This document shows positions 1 through 12,198 of a DNA stretch of 64,000 nucleotides, one piece after another. Position numbers and translations under genes: made by a program. Below the pieces are notes generated by a model. It saw nothing but the letters and a program-made list of their open reading frames with translations, had not been told where the DNA came from and did no database searches. Each line of letters begins with the position of its first letter. Positions within the stretch are counted from its first letter, which is position 1. Origin of the DNA: Cavia porcellus (taxonomy: Eukaryota > Chordata > Mammalia > Rodentia > Caviidae); assembly GCF_034190915.1 (NCBI RefSeq), contig NW_026947496.1:34034001-34098000 (forward strand). Reading direction: 5' to 3'.

Positions 1-3000
1 ATGAGAGGTCAGCTTCATCTCTCCAGTTGTCCCCATGTACATCTTAAGAGTAGGGACTACTCTTGAGAACTAAATATAAGAACCAATTTTTAAAATTTAG
101 TAGAAAAGTTGGAGTATAAATTTGAAATAATGTTTTGTAGGATAATACCAAGAAAAAAGTGAAGGACAAAAGGAAATAAAAGATAAAATTAGAAAATCAT
201 ACCAGAAGACCCAACATCAAATTAAAAGAAACCCCAGGAAAAGAAAACAGAAACAAAAACTCAAAGTAAAGAAAATTACGAAGTAAAAGGTTCAAGAAGA
301 TTTCTTAATTTTGCAAAGTTTACTTTGTCTACATCAGCCACAGTCCTTACCTAGAGCTGAAAATATATCAATAGTAATCAACTGTTTGTTGATTTGAATT
401 AAATGATAAGCTATCATTAATCCCACCAAGACAGACTGCAGTCAGGATTCTTTAAAGAGTACCAAGAGCTTATAGGTCAAATAAAAAGAATGCAGAATTT
501 AAAGATGTTTGTAGTCTTTCCTGCCTTGTACCATGTTTCTTTGAATACATAACTCAATAGCAATATTTCAGTGCCTCATTTTATTGTTTTCCTTGAAGCT
601 ATCAACTTAGATTTTACAGAGTAACATTTCTTATTCATAGCATATTGATTTATAAATATTTAATTAAACTATGTAGTTAAGCACCCATGAAAAATTGGCA
701 CAAACAGGATTGTAAACAAACACACCTAAACTTTGGTTGGACATCAGAGAGTAGAAGAGATGAAAGGAAGGATATTTAACTGTCTGGTCAGAAGTCCCCA
801 CACAGAATCTATTGTACTCTAGTCTTTGTGCTTCGAGAAGAGGCCTCTGGCAGAAGTACACCTGAGCCCTGCATCTCCCTTTGCAATCCAGGGCATACAT
901 AAGAAAGCCAACTGACATGGATTAGTGCTCAGCCTATTGTCTTAAAACAGAGCAAGACCTGTAAGGGGCCAATAATCTTGGTCTGATAGACCTGGATTCA
1001 CCAAGATAAGGTAAAAAATCCTTGGCTGTGAGTCCTCAAAAAGCCAGCCAAATTCTACCAGACCCAGAGCATTGGCTTTTTCCACTTCCAGGATGAGATC
1101 TCAATCCTCTCCCCATTTCCAGCAGTTTGGGCAGGCAGTACTGAGCCGTATCTGTGCCCTATTTCTTTTCTCTACCTTGTTTATAACCACCAGGGTTGGA
1201 AGAATCAAATGCAGATTCTCAGAGAGGAAATAGCTGTCCAGCTGACTGTGGACAGCCCTTGCCCCACTATGAATCATTTTGTATAATAGCAAGTCAAGGG
1301 GAACGTGGAAATCCTGCTTGCTTGGCATTCAGTTCTGAAGGGAAACCTCAGAATATAGATGAAATAGGTTGGTATTAACGGCAGGAATGAATACTTATAT
1401 TCCTGTTGACATACTGAAGTGACCTGGCAGCCACCATAGTCACAGACATGAAGGAAGCCTTCCTTTCTGGCTGCTCTCCCTGGGGGAAGGCAGATTGTTC
1501 TATGAACAGAGGCTTGAGAAAATCCCATAGAAATTGCCGCTGAAATGCTCTGTAAACATTTCCCAGGTAACAGAAATATCAGCCTGTTGGTTAGAGGAGC
1601 GCTGTATCCACATGCTGCCAAAATGGAAGCGATCCAGTTGAGTGGGCTTCATGGTAAACCTGTGAATCAAAAATTCTATCTGGTGAGAAGCAACATAGGA
1701 CTCTGAGCTCAGTGAAAGTGGCAGAACTATACCATGTTTTATAAAATGATAAGTGCAATTCCCCCTGCTCACCTTCTTAGCCTTTACCCTTTTTTAATGA
1801 GTTTTCTCTCTTCTATGGCTATTTCATCATTGAGTAATAAAGATGTATTTTGCTATAGACTAACAGTCATTGCCTCTAACTTTTCTCCTCCAGTGCTAGA
1901 TTTCAATGTCAAGTAGTCAGGGGATAGACAATTCTCCATCCTCATGTATTTGGCTCAGCCTAGTGACATCTTTTGTTTTGCTCTTGTAGTGGTTCAGGGT
2001 ATCTGAGTCTAAGTCCCCATTGAGCCGACTCCCTTTCCTACTGGCTACCATTAATCCCTTTAGCTAAGCTTCGTTATGTCTTTAACAGAGACAGGGACCT
2101 CCCTACAGGTAGCACCTCCTCCTGTGTCCAACCCTTCATTGTATCATCAGACCTCACGGAGTGATGATCTTTACTCCCTAACACATGGGGTGGGGAGCAG
2201 CTGTCCACCGATCAGGCCTCTCGCCGAGGCTCCCTCCATACTTGCGACCTCTGTTGTCTCCCAACTTTCTTTTTCTGCATGTAGAGCACTTAAATGCTTT
2301 TTCAGATGCTCATGATCATTCTCCCAATGATCTATAATAGCTGTCTTTCCTTCTGCAGATGCTTTCTCATCTTGTCCTCCCTGAAAACTCTGACATCTTA
2401 GGTCTGTTTGCTCTTCCTGGGTTGGGAAGGCTCTTAGAGACTTGGACAGAGAGCACTTCCTTTTGTTAGGATGAAGTATTCTAAAAGTGGCATCAGAAAA
2501 TACATACTAGTTAGCACTGCTTGCATCATAGCCAAAGTATATATATATATTAGATGTGTGGTCAGGAAGTGACTACCCTGACCACAAAGACAGTTCCAGT
2601 TTGGGACAAAATTTTTAAATATATTTACATCCCTTCACCATTCGCTTCCTCGCTTAAAAAAACAAAAGATCTAGGGACTTCCCTCTCTTATTCAACAAGT
2701 GACAGAGTCACTCAATTAACTACCATGGATGTGAGCCTTTAAATCAGATAATTCCACCACATCTTCTAAGTAGAATGACCAATTCCAAACAAGAGGAAAC
2801 AACTATGACATCAAGTCCCTGTGCAACACCTTCCAACTGACCAAAATAATAGTTCCAACAACAATAATAGATCTTATTAAAAAGTGTAATAATCTCAGCT
2901 ACTTGAGAGTCTGAGGCAGGAGTATCACAAGTTGAGGTCTAGTCTGTGGAATTTAGCAAGGCTCTCAACTATAAAAAGGGTTGGGGATATAGCTTGGTGA

Positions 3001-3182
3001 CAGAAGATGTGGCTAATATGCAAGAAGCCCTAGGTTCAATTCCCAGTACTGAAAACAAAAAGATAATAAATTTTAAAACTTTGTCCCCTCCTATATTTTC
3101 TTTTAAAAATTGTGTATAGGAAAAAAAATGGTCTGTATCTACCCAAGAATATAATAACACTGCCTCTCTCTCCTTGTTTTAG
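1..3182 (+). other. SLC35F3 intron (3' end), no other gene seen
   Basis: AT-rich intronic DNA ending in a pyrimidine-rich tract and AG at 3181-3182. It holds a short TA microsatellite near 2537-2552 and one dimeric SINE near its 3' end. I see no conserved exon-like segment here. Open frames in this stretch are short and lack plausible coding character. Confidence 0.7.
2886..3071 (+). repeat. Dimeric SINE (B1-like monomer followed by ID-like monomer)
   Basis: The left half reads like a diverged 7SL/B1 monomer (aatctcagctacttgagag, then ctgaggcagg). The right half is an ID/tRNA-Ala-like monomer (ttggggatatagcttgg, then ggttcaattcccagtact) with an A-rich tail. B1-plus-ID dimers are known from non-murid rodents such as squirrels, dormice and beavers. 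Confidence 0.75.
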
Positions 3183-3402
3183 GGAATGCTGTCGATTTTT
3201 TGGAGACAATGGCTTGACTTTGAAGGTGTTTTTTACCAAGGCAGCACCTTTCGGTGTTCTTTGGACACTCACAAACTACCTGTACTTACATGCAATAAAG
3301 AAAATAAACACTACGGATGTCTCCGTGTTGTTCTGCTGCAACAAAGCTTTTGTGTTCTTGCTCTCATGGATCGTTCTCAGGGACAGGTTCATGGGAGTGA
3401 GG
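3183..3402 (+). CDS. SLC35F3: SLC35F3 coding exon A
   Basis: The 220-nt exon opens after ag at 3181-3182 with the last base of a split codon and ends phase 0 at AGG before gtaagt. It encodes 73 residues from ECCRFFGDNG to SWIVLRDRFMGVR, including hydrophobic membrane segments of the DMT-type transporter. The stretch KKINTTDVSVLFCCNKAFVF is characteristic of SLC35F family members. The frame is clean and the donor is a strong consensus. Confidence 0.95.
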
Positions 3403-5624
3403 GTAAGTTCCTTATTATCTGTCTTCCTCCCTCACTCAGTCATGTCAACCACAACCTGCCCATTGGCTTGCTTAGCTCCATGTGCTGGACCGCGAGCAGA
3501 GCTGCTGGTCACTGTCCTAATTCGCAGCAGAAAAGGGGCCCACAGAGGGCTCAGTTCTTGGTGTGCCTTGCAAACCTTCTTGCTTGCAAACCATACAAGA
3601 CAAGCATCCATTAAAGCACCTTTCATTTCAAGCATTTCAACAAGCATTCCCTAAAGTGTGTGCTGGTTGGGGACCCAGCCTGCGAATGGCCATGTGCTCC
3701 ACTCCGCATACTCATTCACTCTCCCGTAGCAGCTTCCCAGGCTGCAGCACATGGCATGATTGTGCCCTGCAGCCTGGAGCTTTCTGCCAGTGCCAGGACT
3801 CTGTGGTGAGGATCATCTGGAAGCCAGAGACCCTGCTTCTCCATGCGCGTGTGTGGGTGTGGCCCTCTGCCTAGCCCATGTGTCCCAGCCCGAGGGAGCC
3901 AGACACATTCATGCCAAGTCCAGGCTGTGGGAGTAGTAGTTCCACTTCCTTCATTCTGCAGGTGCAAGCCGAATGAAATTACATCTCTTAGATTGCTGTG
4001 TATTTTTCAAGCAAAACTCAGTAAAATACAAAGCAAGTCAGATTTTGTAAGAGTTGTAGGAAATACGATGAATTCATTGTCAAGTACCAACTGAAATACA
4101 GAGAGTCCACACTCCAGGTTAAAGAAGCAGGTGACCGTGGCATGGACAGAATCCTGGTGGCCTCTGCTTGGCTGACTCTAGTGGCAGGAGATGCTGCTGT
4201 CCACCATCACCTTGCTGTAGACCAGGACAGAAACAGCTTTAGCCACACCACTGGCTCTCTTGTTGTTACATCTCTTACTTTTTTCTCTCCTGTAATGGAC
4301 AGCCAGGTGCAAGCAAGTCCTGCTGGGGACCAGCAGGGGCCAGGCTCCAGGCCCTGAGAACAAAGACATCACCCTAAGGGTGGGGTTCACCCCCACCCAA
4401 GTTACTCAAACAGCAGTGGGGACATGAGTCAACTGCTGAGTTGTATTTTTAGCTTGCAGTAGGGGGAGAATTTGTTTTGAGACTTAAGTGTTAATTTTGG
4501 AATGAAACCTCACTCCCTGGGCTACCACCCAGAAAAGCCTTTTCACAAACAAATGATCTAATACATTTCTGCAAGGGCTATGGGTACCCTGCTGTCACTC
4601 ACTCCTGGCCTGCCTGACTCAACACTAAGGATTGGGGTGTCCCCAGGCCACCATGAGCCATCATGCCCTTTCTGACTTTATTCTGAGGTACAGAGACAAG
4701 AAAATTCATGAAGCTTTTTGGCATGATTCAGATGACCCAAGCAAATTACAAATGAGGCCTTGTTATTGGAGAGAGATAGTTTAAGAACAATACTGTATCT
4801 CACATAAGAAAATAGAATTTTTTGAGCTTAATAAATGGAGATATGAAAAAGTTTGAAGTACTCCCACACTCACAGAGAGCAGCATGGCCCTTCCAAATCT
4901 TTCCGGCCTTTCTAGTCATGGATAAGGTGCCTCTTCCAACATCTGTGACCTGGTACAGTCTAGCCATGTGCCACTTGATCCAGTGGTCTCAGCTGACCAC
5001 TGAACACTATGTGACGTTTTGCGTGGAAGGTGTCTAGTACTAGCCCAGTGCTGCCATGGAAGAGCTCAAGCTGGTTGTTGCTGTTGGGGCATTGTAACTT
5101 GCAAACACTGGGAGTGTTTCTTGGGAATAAATGGCTGATAATCTAATAGCTTTCCTGATGTGGGGTCAGGGCTGGTTCTTCAGCGATCAGCAACACATGA
5201 GATTGAAAGCTTCCTTTTCATAGCAGATAGATTGGACTCCAAGGTAATATATAATTTTGCATAGATCACTCAGACTTCTAACTTTCAGGTTAGCTAGCAT
5301 CCTCTACTAGGAGCTTCCAAAGATTGAAGAAAGCTCACTTGGTTTCCCATCCCAAGGGGCCAAGAGGCATGTATCCATAAGGCAAGTGGCAGAGGAGATG
5401 TTCATGCTCATGACAGCTGCAGCTCCTGGGAAACATGGAAAGGCCTTGTTCATGTACATAAATACAGAAGGAAGCAAATATGCTCTATAATGTTTGGGTT
5501 TCCAGCATCAGAGGTAAAGAGCTGTTCATTTGGCCATGGAAACTGCTTTCTGTCTCAGTGTGTATTTCTTGTATGTCCAAGACCAGAAGTTCTTATACAG
5601 TGGTGAGGTGCTCAAGCTAGTCAT

Positions 5625-5830
5625 ATGAGTAGGATTCAGGTCTTCACTCTACCCTTAAAACCCATCAGACATTGGGTAAATGGCTCTCGGCTTTAGTTTA
5701 CCTCAATCTCTAAAGTGGACAGACCATTATCAAGGATCAGCTTTGAGAATAAAATGAGCAGGTGTGTGCTTGGCTCATAAAATTCAAGAAATATTAACTT
5801 TCCTCAGTGTCGTTATTATTCTTTCTCAAT
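5625..5830 (+). repeat. MIR SINE fragment
   Basis: The order of features matches the MIR core and tail: a gattcaggtcttcactcta-like stretch, then gggtaaatggctctcggctt, then ctctaaagtggacagacc, and an aataaaatgagcagg motif followed by ttattattc. It is strongly diverged, as expected for this pre-rodent family. Confidence 0.6.
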
Positions 5831-7011
5831 TAGAAGAGGCAAATGGGTCAGTCCATGTCTTTTGATGGTGTCAGAGGCTGGTGAATACTTAGGGAGGCAG
5901 TTTGTGTGTCACCACAAAGCAGGAAGAGCCTGAGGGCACAGAGCCCACCAACTGTGGCCAGACTGGGTGAGACCCCAGCCTCCATTGTAAGGGTTTGCTC
6001 AGGCCTATTCATGATCATGCTCGCTGGCAGGGCTTTCACATGGTGTTGAGGGTGAAGACAGAGTAAGGTCACCCTTCTTGCCAGGGGGTCACCCATGCAG
6101 GCTGAAGCTCCAGTGCTGGGCATTGGGATGGTGGACTTTTCCCAAGATCAGTTCCCTTCTCAGACTGCAGCCACTGTTTCCAGATGTAGACTCCCACATC
6201 TGATCGCATACGGTGATCCTGCACCCAAAGCCTGACCCAGAGCAGACACAGACGACAGGAAGCAGGAGCAACTCAGAGTTGCTCAACTGCCCCAAACCCT
6301 GACATTCACTGGGTCAATGAGAAGAGTCTAGAAACCAGGGAGAAGAGGGTTCAGGAGAGCATATTTGAAACTAGCTCGTTCTTTCCCTTTTGCAGAACTG
6401 TACAATTTAAAAAGCATCCAGATTGGTTCTGTTTGGCAAAGAACATGCAGCCTGCCACATTTTGAGCAAGACTAGGCAGCAGCTGTGGGCTTCATGATGG
6501 GTAGCACAGGCCCTCCTATCTCCCCTCTTCCCGGGTCCCTCCTTTCCCTTTCAGCCCAGCTGGAGTAGGCGGCATCCTGCTTGCGCCACAGTTGCTGGGA
6601 CTCAGATCTCAGCCTGCAAGCTGTCAGGTCCTGATGGGTGAAGCATATGAGATACCCAAAGACACCTAACAGCAGCTCCTGCCTGTGTCTCTCCTCACTC
6701 CACTGAGTTGTCCCCAGATGAAGCAGAGGTGGTGGTTTTCAGCAGCCCTGTCCCAGGGCACAGTTGCCCAGTAGTGCTTATTTCTGGACAGTGCAGTGGA
6801 ATGAGTGGGATAAGGAGACAAGACAGCTTGTCCCTGTCCACAAGCGCATGCAGCACCTCCCAGGGGAGAAAAGGTTGGGGTGTGTAAGAAACTGCAGGTC
6901 AAACTGCACCAACCCTCGAGACCCCACTGCAGCACTGGAAATGTTTTCATCTGAGGATCAAGAATTTCAATGCCTTAGGATGCAAAACATGTAAAATAAA
7001 TAAGCATGTGC

Positions 7012-7210
7012 TTTTTTGGGTTTTTTGTTCATTTGTTTTGTTTTTGTTAGTATTGGGGATTGAACCCAGGGCCTTTGCTCAGCCTCTTCTTTTTTTTTAA
7101 ACAGGGTTTCCCTAAGTTTCTGTATTGCCCAGCTGGGCTCAAACTTGCAATCCTCCTGCCTCAGCCTCCCAGAGTGCTGGGATTACAGGAGTGTGCCGCC
7201 ACACCAAGCT
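7012..7210 (-). repeat. Dimeric SINE (ID-like plus B1-like), minus strand
   Basis: Read on the plus strand, a T-rich tail is followed by ttggggattgaacccagggc (reverse ID-like). Then comes a reverse B1 monomer containing cctcctgcctcagcctccc and gctgggattacagg. The order shows an inverted dimeric SINE. Confidence 0.85.
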
Positions 7211-8394
7211 AAATGCATGTTTAGAAGATTCCAGAAAGAACTGAAATCTTCAAGGGAATTAAGGCTGGAGGAAACACCCAGGCTGTGGACTCAGCTCTGC
7301 TCTGAAGGATCCTGAGAACCAGGCAGGTCCCCTCCCACACACACACATACACAAACTCTGGCACCTGTCTGGGGTCTCACATCCCTGTATGGCTGCTGAG
7401 GCCCAGAGATGCAGCCCCACGCCCAGTCCACAGATACTGTGACTTGTGACTGGGATCCTGGGAGGTCACTGCCCCTGATCCGTCTGCCAGAAGGAACCCA
7501 CAGGGCCTCTGACATGTGTCTTCTCACGACCTAAGTGGGGGGCCTCTTCCCCTCTCACTTCTGGCTCCTCCAACCCCTCCCCTCCAGTGCTCTGATGGGC
7601 CCTGCTGTAGTGGAAGCTGCTTATTATTTAATCAGTAGCACAGAGTAAGAGGTTAGAAACCTGCTTGGCAAGTCTTGGGGAAAAGATAACCCTATTCTTC
7701 ATTCCCTCAACTTTAGCTGGAAGTTTAGAAAGACTCCAGCAGGTTTGGAGATGCACAGAATCACTGGAAGTTTGGCTCTTCTCTTCTCTCTGACCCCTCT
7801 TCCTTTTCTGAGTTCTTCTCCAGGGCATCGGGCTTTGACGCTTAGCCAGGCTGAACTGTTCCAAGTGGCATCCTTGCATCACATTGTCCTGTGGGGCAGA
7901 CATCACCTCATCTCCATCTCTTGTCCCTTGCCACTCTCTTGTCCTCCGGTGGGAGGGATAGCTGCTTATTTTCTTGTACCCTCTGCATCTTTTAGTGAGC
8001 AGTCATACATAGTCCATCTGAATGTGAAGTGTCTCCGTGTGTGTGGTACAGAAGGACACAGATGACTGAGTGAATAACCCTAAGCAGGCAGATGAGAGCC
8101 AGCTTTAACATGGGACACCGTCTGGCCCCCAGGGCCTGTGTTTTACAGGCACATGTAGTGTTCTGTGGAAATACTGCATGCAGGAGGCACCAGGAGAAGT
8201 GTGCAAGTCAGATACACTGTGTGACATTCAACCACATTAGCTCTACTAGCCTGGAAACCAATGACTTGACCCATTGAGGAAACCTCAGTTTGCATCTAAG
8301 AGCCCAGCTAGCAAAAGCTTACTGGGCACTCTAGGCTATCCTGTTCATATCCATCAGCACCAACTTTGCCATCAGACACCCCTGAAATTTATGT

Positions 8395-8530
8395 CTGCTT
8401 ATGCACACTGCAAGGATGTGGCTTTGGGTAGATTATTTAACCAAGTGAGCCAAGTTTTCATGTCTATAAAATGAGGCAAATACTGGATATCTATTTTGAG
8501 GATAAAATGAGAAAATACAAAGAAAACTCA
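8395..8530 (+). repeat. MIR SINE fragment
   Basis: Contains gattatttaaccaagtgagc, catgtctataaaatgaggca and gaggataaaatgagaaaata in the order of the MIR core (loss of sodium-like 'tcatctgtaaaatgggg' region). Diverged and partial. Confidence 0.5.
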
Positions 8531-9184
8531 AGTAAATCTTAGATACTTGACATTTTTATAGACAGCTCACATCGATTTTGAATGATCCATAAGTGGGATG
8601 GCTCTCTTGGTAAAACCAGTTGTTGAAACTTGGCTGCACACATCTGTTCTACTGAGGACACCCTGACTCCCTAGGAGCTAAGGGACAGAGCTGCTCCTGC
8701 AGGTCAGGACACTGTTTATAGCCAGCACTGGCTGGTATGCTCTATCTGGCCCCACTACTCTCTCCTCTATACCTTTCCTGTTGAGACACAAAATTATAGA
8801 AGCAAGGACACATGAGGTCACCTTCAGATAGTGTCATCCAGGGACTCTTGACCAAGACTTATCATGACAAATTAATTTGCCATCAGAATTCAGAATTACA
8901 AGTTTCCAAGAGTCATGGTGACCTGCCATGGCCTGAGGCTGAGACTAAGTCATGCTCCACTCCTGGCTGCCACCTGCTCAGGTCCTTGGTCATGCCAAAC
9001 TTGGCTAAGTGACTCTCTAAGGAGCAACAAACATGGCAGTGGGGTACCCGTACCTGTCCTTCCCCCAGGACGCCTGGAATGGAGATGCCATGCTCCCCCA
9101 CCAATACTTCCTGCTGATGGGCCTCCCATGATCCATCCGACTCCCCACCGCTTTCCTGACCCCCATTTCCTTCCACCCATCCAG

Positions 9185-9310
9185 ATCGTGGCCGCCATCC
9201 TCGCCATCGCTGGCATTGTGATGATGACCTACGCCGATGGCTTCCACAGCCACTCCGTCATTGGCATTGCTCTGGTGGTGGGCTCTGCGTCCATGTCGGC
9301 TCTCTACAAG
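9185..9310 (+). CDS. SLC35F3: SLC35F3 coding exon B
   Basis: A 126-nt exon of 42 codons, phase 0 at both ends, between ccag and gtacga. It encodes IVAAILAIAGIVMMTYADGF and continues to SASMSALYK. It forms hydrophobic membrane segments with a short polar loop (HSHS) between them. It reads on directly from exon A. Confidence 0.95.
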
Positions 9311-11194
9311 GTACGAGTAGGAAACCACTCTCCAGGCAGGCCAGTGCTTGGCTGGCTGATATGGGGGTGTCTCAGAGATGGTTCTTCACTCTGGGGAACC
9401 CTGAATGGCACCAGTGCTGAGAAGGACTGTCATTTCCTGTGCACACAAGGTGGGTGGAGAGCACCAAAGGTAGGGCCCAAGCAGTGGCTTCCCACAGCTT
9501 TGGCTGTCTGGACTTTTCCAGTGTCAATCATACATCTGCAGCAGTTCGGGTAAAATGCATGATGCTGCTTGGCTGACCGTGACTTCATTATTCTGTGGGA
9601 TGGAGGAGGCTCCAGGCCCTCTGAGGCTGCCCAGTGTTAGCTCAGATGAATTCCCACCCATGAGATTAGGACCTTTTGTCATGTTACCGTGACCATATCA
9701 CAGGCTTTGTGGCCAGCAGCATGAATCTACCCTAGATTCAAACATTGCCAGGAGGCAAAGTGAACAGATGCATGACTGAGAACTATCAGCACTTCCTTAC
9801 TGGGTGTAGGGGCAACGGATACAGTATTTACTCGGACCCTGGGGTCCCTAGCTCTGTTCACCTCATTTCAACTGACCAAGCCTCCTGCTTGCTCTCTTCC
9901 CTTGCTTCCTGTCTTTTGCTCTCTTCTTCTTTGGGGTATGGTAGACAGCACAGCTACTTTCAGGTCTCAAGTTGGAGTACTTATATGGACCTGGAGGATT
10001 CAGTGAGAAATGTGTCTTTAGCTTTGAGACATATCAGCCCTTTGTGGATCCAGACAGCTGGACAGAGAACCTTAAGTACTGTAGAAAGTGAGAAGAAAAA
10101 GCAATTTTACCCCAGCTCTGTAAGCACCACGTGCTATGGTTTCTGGAAAATGAAATGGTTTTGCCTTCTTATCCTTCATCAGCTCCCTGCCCTCTCTGCC
10201 CCAGAGAGGCACACACATCATTTTGCCCTGCCCCCGAACACATCTCACCAAAGGGATTTGATAGACTGGCACCAAGCTGAGATTTCAAAGCCACTCTCCA
10301 AGTGCAGACATAATACAAGCCTCAGCTCTGCCTTAGTCAGCTGTGTGCAACGAAGAGCAGTGTAAATGCCATCCACAAAAACACACTATTCTAACTCAGA
10401 TTCCTAACCCCATGTCTCTGCTACCTGAAATTTGTCCAGAGGGATTTAACAGATGTTGGGTTGTAGGGCCATCTCTCCCTTTGCATACTCCCTGCATGTG
10501 TGTCTGGACACACCTTATGAGGTGTTCAATGATAGGACAAGGAGAAAGTGGGAAAAGCCAGAGGTACAACGTGGAGACCAGAGCACTAAACTCTGGAGGG
10601 ACCTGGAGGGGGCCTTTAGCATCGCTAAGTCAAGCCTATGGCCACTCCAGTCCTTCTCCTGACCTTCCAAGGATCCAAAATAATGTGCCAACAAGAATAG
10701 GAAAAACAGGCCCAGGAAATCAAAGTTCAGTGCATTCCACTGAAATCCATGCCCTGTCCCTCATGGGAGTGGTGGGACAGAACAGGTGAGCAAATCGCTG
10801 CCCCTGACATCTTAGAGAAAAGGTCTTTGCAGCCAAAGCCCTTTTTCTTGGGATGATGGTTTCAGACTGTGCTGCTTAGGTTCAGGGTCCTGAGAAGATG
10901 TGTAATCTGGGCAGATATATCCAATTGTTGTATGAATACAAAAAAGACAAGCCACACCTAGTGTGAATACCTGTCACTGTGAAGAAGCTTTCTGGTAATC
11001 TGTATTGCTCTGTGATAGAGATGCAAGGATGTGGTCAGAGGCCCACAGACCTAGCCCACAACCCCTTAACTGGTGTAAACTTTCCCCAAGCCATTTGCCA
11101 TACATCCTCTGGTGCAGCCCCAGCTGTACCAAGCACAGACTGTTTCACCAAGCTGGAGTCTGCAGGAGCCCTCAACTTCCTCCCCTCTCCACAG
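9311..11194 (+). other. SLC35F3 intron between exons B and C
   Basis: A 1.9-kb intron with donor gtacga and acceptor ctctccacag. No repeat or further exon is recognised within it. Open frames here are intronic read-through without conserved features. Confidence 0.7.
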
Positions 11195-11387
11195 GTTCTC
11201 TTCAAACTCCTGCTAGGCAGCGCCAAGTTTGGAGAAGCTGCCTTATTCCTTTCCATGCTGGGGGTGTTCAACATCCTCTTCATCACCTGCATCCCTGTCA
11301 TCCTCTACTTCACCAAAGTGGAATACTGGAGCTCCTTCGATGACATTCCATGGGGAAACCTTTGTGGATTTTCCATTCTCTTATTGA
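11195..11387 (+). CDS. SLC35F3: SLC35F3 coding exon C
   Basis: A 193-nt exon, 64 codons plus one base of a split codon, followed by gtaagt. It encodes VLFKLLLGSAKFGEAALF, then two strongly hydrophobic stretches, then KVEYWSSFDDIPWGNLCGF. The single-base overhang matches the two bases that open the next exon. Confidence 0.95.
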
Positions 11388-12108
11388 GTAAGTGGCACCT
11401 AACTTGCCCAGATGCATGGAGGGCTCTGGAAGCCTGTGTGCTGAAAGAGAAAAACAGTGTTCCTTCTTACCCCCAACTTTTTGCTGTTTTTGAAGACCTT
11501 TATGTCTCACAAAGTAAAGTTTTTCCAGAACTGTAGTCTTTGTCATAATGACAGTGATCATTGCCTCCCTGGCAGGGAGCTGACAGCCCAGTTCCTTGCT
11601 TGTTCCCCATGAGTGAGAGTAGATAAGGAGCTGTAAGTGAATACACAGGGAGGGAACTCTTAAAACGTTGCCTCAGTGTCAGCCTTCAGTGAATATGGTC
11701 ATTATTATTATCATGGTCATCATGGTTGTCACTTACCAGAAGGCTGCTGTAGGCAGAAAGTCAACAAAGTAGGTGCTCGCCAGAGTCCTCTAGAAACCCG
11801 CATTGCAAAGCTTGCAGCCCTGCAGCCACCCCAGAGGCACAGCCAGCAGCAAAGCAAATCCCCACCCTCTTCCCCACTGGTCACCTTCTGAGCTCTGCTT
11901 CCCTTCTCCAAAGGTCAGGAAAGACAGGGCATCGAGCAGCCAGAGTACTGTTCCCTGATCCCTGGTCTTGACACCTTAGGAGAAATCCCACAAAGGGTCC
12001 TTGTAATTCTGGCTCCAGCCTCCCTCGAGAAACAGTGCTCAGCGTAGTCAGTGGGGAGGAAAAGAACAGGGCAGTTGAATAATACTCACTTTCTAAATTC
12101 TGTTTCAG
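11388..12108 (+). other. SLC35F3 intron between exons C and D
   Basis: A 0.7-kb intron with gtaagt donor and ttctgtttcag acceptor. Nothing else is recognised in it. Confidence 0.75.
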
Positions 12109-12198
12109 CATTCAATATTGTATTAAATTTTGGAATTGCTGTTACATATCCCACACTGATGTCTCTCGGAATCGTCCTCAGTGTCCCTGTGAATGCAG
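12109..12198 (+). CDS. SLC35F3: SLC35F3 coding exon D
   Basis: A 90-nt exon completing a Thr codon from exon C and ending with one base of the next codon before gtaagc. It encodes TFNIVLNFGIAVTYPTLMSL followed by GIVLSVPVNA, a membrane segment with a conserved TYPTLMSLG loop. Confidence 0.95.

Larger units (their letters stand above)
3403..9184 (+). other. SLC35F3 intron between exons A and B
   Basis: A 5.8-kb intron with gtaagt donor and a pyrimidine-rich acceptor (cttccacccatccag). It contains two MIR-like fragments and one inverted dimeric SINE, listed separately. The rest is unremarkable single-copy-looking DNA, and no additional exon is supported. Confidence 0.75.

Noticed and set aside
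3112..3654. A 180-residue open frame as a stand-alone gene
   Set aside because: Only 3183-3402 is coding. The rest is intron read-through beyond a consensus gtaagt donor.
8915..9553. A 212-residue open frame as a separate protein
   Set aside because: It is SLC35F3 exon B (9185-9310) read through its flanking introns.
9745..10365. A 206-residue open frame in an SLC35F3 intron
   Set aside because: No domain, no homology I recognise, no splice or promoter signals. Long chance frames occur in GC-richer introns.
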